62,472 nt of DNA, taken from positions 1 to 62,472 of IMG/VR virus record IMGVR_UViG_3300008110_006716. One strand, written 5' to 3'. Origin of the DNA: a virus. A program made the position numbers and the translations under genes. Position 1 is the first letter of the stretch; each line of letters begins with the position of its first letter. A model generated the notes under the pieces. The model was not told the DNA's origin. It did not search any database and saw nothing but the letters and a program-made list of their open reading frames with translations. Below are positions 49,496-56,057 of this stretch, one piece after another.

Positions 49496-50706
49496 TTTAC
49501 TAAGGATTTATATAATTCTGCTCTATTTTTTGTGACAACATTTAAGTCGTAAGTATCTTTTACTGTTTCATATAATTTTTGACCTAAATCATATGCGAAG
49601 TTAGGGTTATCAATTAACTTTTTCATATACTTTGACCAATCACTATGATTTCTTGCTTCATCTACAAGTAACGCATTACCATCTGTAAATTCACCTTTAT
49701 TAAGTGCGTGTTTCAAATCAATAGTATAAGGACCGACATTAGATGCTATAATTGCCTTTTTATAAAATCCTGCCTCAATTACTTTAAGTTGTGATTTAAC
49801 TCTATTGAATACATGATTTTTGATTGGTGCTAAAGATACGTCAAACCATTTGTAGTTGTTAGCATAACTTGTTACTGGTTTTGTCCAAACACGATTATAG
49901 AATGTTGAAGTGTTTGATTTATACTCTTCTTCTGTAAACTTCATTAAATAATCTTTATGATTTTCATCAACAAGTTTATAGTTGTCCGTGAATATTTCCT
50001 CATAACGAGCCCAAACAGTTTCTTCAGGTTTGATTTGTCTTTGTTTTTGTTCACCTGTTTGTTGATTTATTTCGGTTACGGTTCCACGAATATCAAATCC
50101 ACAAAGATACATACTAAATTTATCCTTCAATGGGGTTAATTTATTCATTGTACCATCTAAAAGTTTCAAGTCGTGTAAGTGTGAAGAACCACCTAACCAA
50201 CCAAATCTTAATCTATCTGACGGCTCGGTTTTTGCATTAAATTGAGATTCTTTTGGGTTAATTGCGTTAGGTAAAACAAAAACACTTTTATTGTATTTTG
50301 AAATTTCTGTTGCAAATACTGAAGTAGTAGTTGTTATGTGTTGAGCAACTTTAAGGTTCTCTATTATTTTTTTATGGAGATTAGTTTGAATTACCATTTG
50401 ATGTACAGGATGTTCTTTTGTCGGTAACCAATAGTCGTCTAAGTCCATGATAGTAACAACACCAAGGGAGTTAAGTTTTTTGATTAGATTAACTGAATTA
50501 TCGTACTCGTGAGCGATAGTCCTATGAAAATGAACTATGTCGTATTGTTTCCAATAATTTAAATCATTTATCTTTGGTTCATAATCAATATCGACATGAA
50601 ATTCATCTGAGTGGTTATTTTGTAACATAACGTGTGGGTCCACACTTCTAAATTTACCCACTCCTGTTTTGTCAGATGGTAGTACTAAAACTTTTATTTT
50701 ACTCAT
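49492..50706 (-). CDS. GT4-like glycosyltransferase
   Basis: 404 residues, first gene of the long glycan run. VLVLPSDKTGVGKFRSVDPHVML at the N-terminus, IVHFHRTIAHEY, VTIMDLDDYWLP, LRFGWLGGSSHLHDLK (start of the second Rossmann half), and FNRVKSQLKVIEAGFYKKAIIAS with the donor Glu. Retaining GT-B enzyme; sugar unknown. No upstream gene is coupled: a terminator at 50745-50772 precedes it. Its start codon lies within AATATTTATG. Overlap of four bases with the exonuclease gene. Confidence 0.87.
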   Translation of the reverse strand: MSKIKVLVLPSDKTGVGKFRSVDPHVMLQNNHSDEFHVDIDYEPKINDLNYWKQYDIVHFHRTIAHEYDNSVNLIKKLNSLGVVTIMDLDDYWLPTKEHPVHQMVIQTNLHKKIIENLKVAQHITTTTSVFATEISKYNKSVFVLPNAINPKESQFNAKTEPSDRLRFGWLGGSSHLHDLKLLDGTMNKLTPLKDKFSMYLCGFDIRGTVTEINQQTGEQKQRQIKPEETVWARYEEIFTDNYKLVDENHKDYLMKFTEEEYKSNTSTFYNRVWTKPVTSYANNYKWFDVSLAPIKNHVFNRVKSQLKVIEAGFYKKAIIASNVGPYTIDLKHALNKGEFTDGNALLVDEARNHSDWSKYMKKLIDNPNFAYDLGQKLYETVKDTYDLNVVTKNRAELYKSLVK

Positions 50707-50744
50707 AAATATTTTTTTTACATAAAAGATAATTTAAATAAAAC

Positions 50745-50772
50745 AAAAAATCCACCCCTTTTGAGAGTGGAT
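50745..50772 (-). terminator. Rho-independent terminator before the glycan run
   Basis: On the minus strand ATCCACTC pairs with GGGTGGAT (one T-G wobble) around a loop TCAAAAG, followed by a T run. It ends the 53286-to-50794 transcript; the 40 bp beyond it to the ATG at 50706 must hold the promoter of the glycan operon. Confidence 0.85.
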
Positions 50773-50793
50773 TAATATCAATTTACAATGAAA

Positions 50794-51399
50794 TTATTTT
50801 AGTTTTTTTACTGTGGTAACTTTACCAACAAACAAATGATTACCTACTTTAAATTGAATTGTATCATTAGATTTTGATGTAGATTCTACCAACATACCAG
50901 CGTCTTTAAGTTCTTCCCTTATAACATCTCTTACTGTGTCTCTAACAACGTCTCTAATCATTGACTTCATTTCATTCATATTAAAGTTAGAAGTTGGTTG
51001 TTTTGTTGTTAAATTTTTTGATGGTTCAGGTTGAGTTACCGTAGTATTTGGGTTCATACCCATTAATCTTTGAGCCCCCTCAATTATATCATTACTAATT
51101 ACTGAACCACCGTTCATAGAACTTGGTTGTACTATTGGTTGCTCAATCATTAATCTTTTAATTTCATCAGGTAGTTTTGAATTTTTAATTCTACTTTCAT
51201 CTAAAGGTTGTGACGGGTCAAAGTTTTGCCCTTGTTGTGTGACTTCACCTACATATTCTTGAGGAATATTATATGATGCGTTTGGCACCTCATAATTTTC
51301 AACCATCGGTGTTGATGGGGTAGCAGTTCCTCTATTTATTCCATTATGGGCATCCATAATTTTTTTTGAAATTGCTAATTTTTGCATTAAATCTGACAT
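50794..51399 (-). CDS. Hypothetical protein, Pro/Gln-rich
   Basis: 201 residues. Residues 1-150 are low-complexity (Pro, Asn, Gln, Ser, Thr) with a helix-prone segment MKSMIRDVVRDTVRDVIREELKDAG near 145-168, an amphipathic helix, and a C-terminal beta-rich tail with QFKVGNHLFVGKVTTVKKLK resembling a small SH3- or KOW-like element. No named family. Last gene before the terminator of its operon. Confidence 0.68.
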   Translation of the reverse strand: MSDLMQKLAISKKIMDAHNGINRGTATPSTPMVENYEVPNASYNIPQEYVGEVTQQGQNFDPSQPLDESRIKNSKLPDEIKRLMIEQPIVQPSSMNGGSVISNDIIEGAQRLMGMNPNTTVTQPEPSKNLTTKQPTSNFNMNEMKSMIRDVVRDTVRDVIREELKDAGMLVESTSKSNDTIQFKVGNHLFVGKVTTVKKLK

Positions 51400-51400
51400 A

Positions 51401-51799
51401 TTAAGCTAAGTTTTCTGTGTTATCAAAATTTGCGTTTAAAATAACGCTTGACATAAGTTTATCACCATCCGGATTGTAATCAGGTCTCATTTCATAAAAA
51501 TTATCACCTTGTGGTTGATAAGTCAATATTTTAACTAATTTAAAAAATCTCCATCCTGGTATAGGGTTATCTCTTGTAACCTTAGAATGAGACGCCCCCT
51601 GTCTTTCCCATGCTCGTAATACTAATTCACCTTTTTTCGAGTACCCAACACAAACAGGTTCAATCTCACGGAATCCTCTACCATACTCTCTACCGTCGTA
51701 GTTGATAGTAATCACTTTTTTATTTCTAATACTATCTTGAACAACATCTAAATTTGCCGCTTCTAAAATTAAACTAGAAAGATTATTTAATAACTTCAC
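51401..51799 (-). CDS. WYL-domain-like small protein
   Basis: 132 residues. The pattern VVQDSIRNKKVITINYDGREYGRGFREIEPVCVGY followed by LVLRAWERQGAS and PGWRFFKLVKI fits a WYL-type ligand-binding domain without a DNA-binding part: I-x-Y-D-G, R-x-I-E-P, G-x-x-L-R-A-W and G-W-R-x-F. WYL domains sense nucleic acid or nucleotides in bacterial regulators. A stand-alone version is seen in phage genomes; its role is unknown. Confidence 0.7.
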   Translation of the reverse strand: MKLLNNLSSLILEAANLDVVQDSIRNKKVITINYDGREYGRGFREIEPVCVGYSKKGELVLRAWERQGASHSKVTRDNPIPGWRFFKLVKILTYQPQGDNFYEMRPDYNPDGDKLMSSVILNANFDNTENLA

Positions 51800-52089
51800 G
51801 ATACTGTGTAATATGGGTTATTTGGTGAAAATTTATTTATTTTTAAATCGTCTTTTCTTTCTGCGATGTCTGTAGACGTACCCGCAGCTTGATTATATAC
51901 ATCTAATTCGCCACCAGTACCCCTACCAATTTTATCACCATCTGCGATTGCATCTGGGTGTACTGATGAATATTGGTCTGCAGGATTAAAATCATTTCTT
52001 GGAAATAACTTTTTTCTTTGTTCTTCCGCAATTTTACTTAATTGATTATCAGGTTGCGAAAAATCCATTTTATCTGATTGGACTGCCAT
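51796..52089 (-). CDS. Hypothetical protein
   Basis: 97 residues, polar and mostly disordered (Asp, Asn, Pro and Gly-rich), with a helix at SKIAEEQRKKLFPRN. No family recognised. It overlaps by four bases the WYL-like gene and by one base the upstream gene. A head- or scaffold-associated accessory role is possible by composition only. Confidence 0.62.
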   Translation of the reverse strand: MAVQSDKMDFSQPDNQLSKIAEEQRKKLFPRNDFNPADQYSSVHPDAIADGDKIGRGTGGELDVYNQAAGTSTDIAERKDDLKINKFSPNNPYYTVS

Positions 52090-52553
52090 TATAATATTTT
52101 TTGGTATAGTTTATTCATTAATCTTATTTCTTGTTCAACTCTAACATCAATGTCACTATTAGTTTTTGAGTGACTATCTAATGGGTTAGATATCATTTGG
52201 TCTTTTTGGTGGCCATCAATAAATTGGTTCTGCATACCAGCATCCATTTTTATTTTTTTACCTCCTTTATCATTTTCTCTCCAAACTCTTAAAACCTCAT
52301 CACACCATGTTTTCATTCTATCACCACCATTAAGGATAAACGGGGCGTCTTCTTTTCTACCACCATAGTTGTCGAACCAACTTTTTATTCTTTTTATCTG
52401 TTGATATGTTGCTTGTCTACCTTGACGTAATTGTTGATTTCTATTAAAACCCTCAGTGTTTTGATTTCCACCTACAGAATTAAAAGAGTCTTCTAAGTGT
52501 TTAACCAAACTATCGGGTATTATTGCAATTCTATCGTATAAATTTTTATTCAT
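52089..52553 (-). CDS. Hypothetical protein
   Basis: 154 residues. Helical, Gln/Arg/Lys-rich; motifs RQATYQQIKRIKSWFDNYGG and LNGGDRMKTWCDEVLRVWRE. Phages carry similar segments at the C-termini of larger proteins, but I cannot name a family. It shares eight bases with the upstream gene. Possibly DNA- or RNA-binding by charge. Confidence 0.62.
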   Translation of the reverse strand: MNKNLYDRIAIIPDSLVKHLEDSFNSVGGNQNTEGFNRNQQLRQGRQATYQQIKRIKSWFDNYGGRKEDAPFILNGGDRMKTWCDEVLRVWRENDKGGKKIKMDAGMQNQFIDGHQKDQMISNPLDSHSKTNSDIDVRVEQEIRLMNKLYQKIL

Positions 52554-53286
52554 CTTTTAACATTTGAATTAATTCTTTGGCTGATATTCCGTGCTCTTTA
52601 GCCAATTTTTTAATTGATTTAATGTTTCTTAATAAAAGAGGATTGATTAAATCTTTTAATTTTCTTTTTTCCGTATTTTCTTCAGAGTTTTTATCTATAA
52701 CGACATCTTCACCTATTTCTTTTTCTTTCAGAATTGGTCTACCAACAAAACCTTTTTTATTTTTATATGGTGATTTTTCATCTCTTTCAGGACTTTTACC
52801 AAATTCATCTTCCACTCTTTTTTCTGCCGACTCATCATCCATTTCTAACTCATCTTTGAAATAATCCAAAGTTTCTTTAGCGTCCATATTCATAGTATCC
52901 TTATACCCAAATGCTTTAATCATATTTTCTTCTTTAACATACCCCTCACCATAGTATCCGTACCATCCACGTAACAATGGGTCTCTTGGGTTTCTTGCCG
53001 CTGGTACGATTTGGTCAGTTGTTTTAGTACCAAGACCATTATTAGCAGGTGAAAGAATAGGAATGTCAGATGATAACCATGTTCCATCGTCATCAACAAG
53101 CTCAGTTACTTCCTGTTCCTTAGGTTCATCTTCAGAAGATTTTAATTTTTTTAAAAATATTTCGTGGGACTTACAAGGCATGTATTTTCTTTCACCATCT
53201 TCGTTGTGATAGTGAGAGCCGACACAGCCCAAAGTTTTTGCAACTCTTTCTGCCCTTTCTTCTGTAGAGTATTTATATGTCTTCAT
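52546..53286 (-). CDS. Hypothetical phage protein with an N-terminal Cys/His module
   Basis: 246 residues. N-terminal AERVAKTLGCVGSHYHNEDG with KYMPCKSHEIFLKKL (residues about 12-47) holds Cys and His spaced as in a small zinc-binding or capping module known from several phage proteins. The central part is acidic; a helix at the C-terminus ends in a SAP-like/LEM-like KSIKKLAKEHGISAKELIQMLK (HTH-like). Starts a minus-strand unit in a divergent promoter region. Function not known. Confidence 0.68.
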   Translation of the reverse strand: MKTYKYSTEERAERVAKTLGCVGSHYHNEDGERKYMPCKSHEIFLKKLKSSEDEPKEQEVTELVDDDGTWLSSDIPILSPANNGLGTKTTDQIVPAARNPRDPLLRGWYGYYGEGYVKEENMIKAFGYKDTMNMDAKETLDYFKDELEMDDESAEKRVEDEFGKSPERDEKSPYKNKKGFVGRPILKEKEIGEDVVIDKNSEENTEKRKLKDLINPLLLRNIKSIKKLAKEHGISAKELIQMLKDE

Positions 53287-53300
53287 TGAGCTTTTTACCT

Positions 53301-53326
53301 ATAAATACTTCAAACAAAGTATTTAT
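53301..53326. promoter_or_regulatory. Divergent inverted pair of AAGTATTTAT motifs
   Basis: ATAAATACTT (53301-53310), CAAACA, AAGTATTTAT (53317-53326): a perfect 10-bp inverted repeat with each half reading outward toward one of the flanking starts (53286 minus, 53338 plus), 14 and 11 nt from the ATGs. This is the clearest sign that the motif is directional and promoter-like. Confidence 0.6.
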
Positions 53327-53337
53327 CATAAAAAAGT

Positions 53338-55602
53338 ATGCCAACTCAAAATTTAAATACATATTATTATCCAAAGTACAAAAGTTTTTTAAATTCAAGG
53401 CAATATTTTGATTTGACATTGGCTGCGGATGAAAGGGATTACGACGAAGAGGTTGTGTTCTCAACAGACATCATTGCGGCAAATGACGGAACAAGATTAC
53501 CAATACGTTTAGATTTGAATGATACTGGTTCTTGTCCTCAACTTTCTATGTCTTTTGATGTATTTTATACGGGAGCTACTTTAGTATCTAAAAATTATTA
53601 TAATCCGAATAATTTAGATTTAGATTGTATATCTGCTTTCACAGGAACTTGTGATATTGGCTTAGTTGCCACAGATAACGGATTGTATACTGGAATGACA
53701 GGTCAAACTCTTTATTATACTATGGGTGTCAGAGACGATTATAAGTTTCATCCGCACTATTATGATAGAAGAATGAAATTACATATGGTTACCGGTTACA
53801 CCACACCACCTAATACTGTATTTTCAGGTAGACCAAAAACAGCAATGTATAATATAGTGTCTAAAACGGCACCATCAATAGGTTACTATCAAGAACTATA
53901 CGGAGGATTTTACCAAGGATTTTATAAATTATTTGGGTATGATTATGAAGTCTTTCCTGAAAGATTAAATAAAGGTTGGACTATGGAGACGGTAATTAAG
54001 CCAAGAATTACTGATGAATATTCTATTAACACATCGACCGAAGAATACCTGAACACTCGTTACCCTCAAAATGCAGGAACGTTCTTTTATTTTGGCACTA
54101 GAGCTGAAAATAAATATTATCATTTTGCAAGTGGTAGTCCTATAAGTGATAGTGGATATACTAGAGTAACGTCTGGACTTACAAGTTTAAGTAGTTGTAC
54201 TTGTAATCAATCGGGATTTACAAATGCGAATTGTGTTAAACTTTATCCTGTAAGTGCAACAACAGCTTATCATAACATTGGGTGTGGATGTGGCGCATGT
54301 ACTGAACAAATACCTGTAGAACCTTTGGACCCCAAATTTGATGTATTATCGAATGCGTTATCAATTAGGTTTAGTGGATGCGCCGCAGACCCAAGAATTT
54401 GTGTTAAAAGTATTATTATTACTGGTGATTGTGTAACAACTGGTAGTTGTTCAACAACAGGTTTAACATTTCAAACAGGATATACTATAACCGAGGTTTG
54501 TAGTCCGCCAATTTATGATATATGTGATTATGTTTGTGAACAAATTTTAGAGGACAGATGGGTAATGGTTACTGCGGTTTTTGAAAGGTACACAACAATA
54601 GAAGAATGTGATTTATTAAATTTAGGTGGGTTGGGAGATATAAGAGAAGTAACTTACCAATCTATATTGAATAATACATCTTACAATTTAATAATGCCAC
54701 CTGAAACGCATTCAGGTGGAACAAAAGAAGATAAAGTATATCGTGTTGTTTTCGATAGAAAATGGTTTGATGATGCTTGGTATAGATTAGGTAGATTAAA
54801 AATTTATATCAACGGATATTATTTTATGGTTATTGAAAACTTTGAAGAGATAATTCCGAGAGAATTGAATTGTGAAAAAGAAAAACAACTTGGAGTTCCA
54901 TTCAACATATCGTGGGGCGGTGGGTCTCAAGGTTTACACGACCATTTAATATTTTCTGCAACTTCAGCGACAACGGGACCTTATACTCAGGACCCCGAGT
55001 TATTCCCTGATGAAATTTTATCTGCAACTACATTCAGCGGTTTAAGTACACAAATTTTAATGGAACAAAATTTCGGTGGAACTTTTATGGGAGGACTATC
55101 CCAATTTAGAATGTACACAGAAGCTTTTAATAGTTCACAAGTACAACATAATTTTAGAATTTTAAAAGATAGGTTTAATCTTTTTGATTACTGGTGTCCA
55201 AATTGTTTAACCCCAAGTTTACCTACCCCAACACCATCACCTACACCGACGGTAACACCAACTCCAACTCCAACCCCAACTGCCACTCCAACACCTACGG
55301 TCACACCAACTCCAACTCCAACACCTTCTGGTCAATTTTTAGCGGCGTTAGCAAGTTGTAGTAATACTAATCAACCAACACAATCTATGTTATTACCATT
55401 GGCATATCTACCGGTTACTGAAGGGGCGTTCTCAACTTGGTATACCTACACAGTAAGGGACACATTGGGTGATTGTTGGACAATTACAGGTCAATATTTT
55501 GATACTCCAACCACTCCAACTCTAACTTGGGATGGAAGTAACACATTGAATTTAATAAACAACTTTGGTTCTGGTACTTACGCAGGATGTGCTTCATGTT
55601 AA
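53338..55602 (+). CDS. Large virion protein with Pro/Thr linker
   Basis: 754 residues. Residues 1-625 are beta-rich with Cys pairs (CTCNQSGFTNANC, GCGCGACTEQ) and a ConA/LamG-like end: the segments TMETVIKPRI, YHFASGSP, RLGRLKIYINGYYFMVIENFEEI, GGLSQFRMYTEAFNSSQVQHNFR resemble a laminin-G-type concanavalin fold. Residues about 628-664 are a Pro/Thr linker. The last 90 residues form a small Cys-containing domain (FLAALASC, CWTITGQYF). It looks like a capsid fibre, decoration or tail adhesin. Its stop is followed closely by a partner gene. Confidence 0.75.
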   Translation: MPTQNLNTYYYPKYKSFLNSRQYFDLTLAADERDYDEEVVFSTDIIAANDGTRLPIRLDLNDTGSCPQLSMSFDVFYTGATLVSKNYYNPNNLDLDCISAFTGTCDIGLVATDNGLYTGMTGQTLYYTMGVRDDYKFHPHYYDRRMKLHMVTGYTTPPNTVFSGRPKTAMYNIVSKTAPSIGYYQELYGGFYQGFYKLFGYDYEVFPERLNKGWTMETVIKPRITDEYSINTSTEEYLNTRYPQNAGTFFYFGTRAENKYYHFASGSPISDSGYTRVTSGLTSLSSCTCNQSGFTNANCVKLYPVSATTAYHNIGCGCGACTEQIPVEPLDPKFDVLSNALSIRFSGCAADPRICVKSIIITGDCVTTGSCSTTGLTFQTGYTITEVCSPPIYDICDYVCEQILEDRWVMVTAVFERYTTIEECDLLNLGGLGDIREVTYQSILNNTSYNLIMPPETHSGGTKEDKVYRVVFDRKWFDDAWYRLGRLKIYINGYYFMVIENFEEIIPRELNCEKEKQLGVPFNISWGGGSQGLHDHLIFSATSATTGPYTQDPELFPDEILSATTFSGLSTQILMEQNFGGTFMGGLSQFRMYTEAFNSSQVQHNFRILKDRFNLFDYWCPNCLTPSLPTPTPSPTPTVTPTPTPTPTATPTPTVTPTPTPTPSGQFLAALASCSNTNQPTQSMLLPLAYLPVTEGAFSTWYTYTVRDTLGDCWTITGQYFDTPTTPTLTWDGSNTLNLINNFGSGTYAGCASC
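55222..55329 (+). repeat. Pro/Thr (PTPTPTP) coding repeat linker
   Basis: A low-complexity CCA/ACN hexamer-type repeat encodes about 36 alternating Pro and Thr residues broken by Ser, Val and Ala, separating the main body from a small terminal domain. Confidence 0.85.
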
Positions 55603-55612
55603 AATTAAAAAA

Positions 55613-55966
55613 ATGGAATTTTTTATAAAACAAAATACAACTTTACCTATAGTCAAAATGGATGTAGTTTTTGATGGTAGAACAGATGCTGGTGAAAATT
55701 TTTACTCATTGATAGATAATGCTACTTTAAGGTTTTCTATGATTAGTGAAGAAACTGGTATTCCTAAAGTTAGTATGAAACAAGCATATATTGTTGCTAA
55801 AGACAAAAGAAATCCAGATTCACCGTGGGAATATTACATTTACTATAAGTGGGGTGCAAAAGATACTAACAAGAAAGGAAGATTTTTAGGTCAATTTTTA
55901 GTAGTTTTGGAAAGTGGGGAACTTATTTCACCGATTAGAGAAAATCTTTACATCAACATTATTTGA
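55613..55966 (+). CDS. Small virion/baseplate protein, BppU N-terminal-like
   Basis: 118 residues from the ATG at 55613, chosen because it lies after an A-rich tract 10 bp past the upstream stop; a longer frame to 55565 would overlap coding sequence. N-terminal MEFFIKQNTTLPIVKMDVVFDG and then ATLRFSMISEETGIPKVSM follow the pattern of N-terminal domains of phage baseplate upper proteins and related fibre-anchoring modules. Coupled to the large adhesin-like gene, perhaps as its attachment partner. Moderate confidence in the fold only. Confidence 0.62.
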   Translation: MEFFIKQNTTLPIVKMDVVFDGRTDAGENFYSLIDNATLRFSMISEETGIPKVSMKQAYIVAKDKRNPDSPWEYYIYYKWGAKDTNKKGRFLGQFLVVLESGELISPIRENLYINII

Positions 55967-55987
55967 CATTAAGACAACTCATTTTTA

Positions 55988-55994
55988 TATTTAT
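55988..55994 (+). promoter_or_regulatory. TATTTAT motif before DNA polymerase
   Basis: It lies 63 nt before the polymerase ATG, so the predicted leader is the longest among genes with this motif and contains a hairpin. Confidence 0.4.
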
Positions 55995-56008
55995 TGAAGA
56001 AGGGAAAC

Positions 56009-56024
56009 CACGACTTAGTTCGTG
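56009..56024 (+). promoter_or_regulatory. Hairpin in the DNA polymerase leader
   Basis: CACGA (56009-56013), six-base loop, TCGTG (56020-56024), 33 nt before the ATG at 56058. There is no T run, so it is not a terminator. T4 DNA polymerase represses its own translation by binding a leader hairpin; a comparable role here is conjecture. Confidence 0.3.
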
Positions 56025-56057
56025 AGAACAATAACCCAAAACTAAAAAATATAAAAT

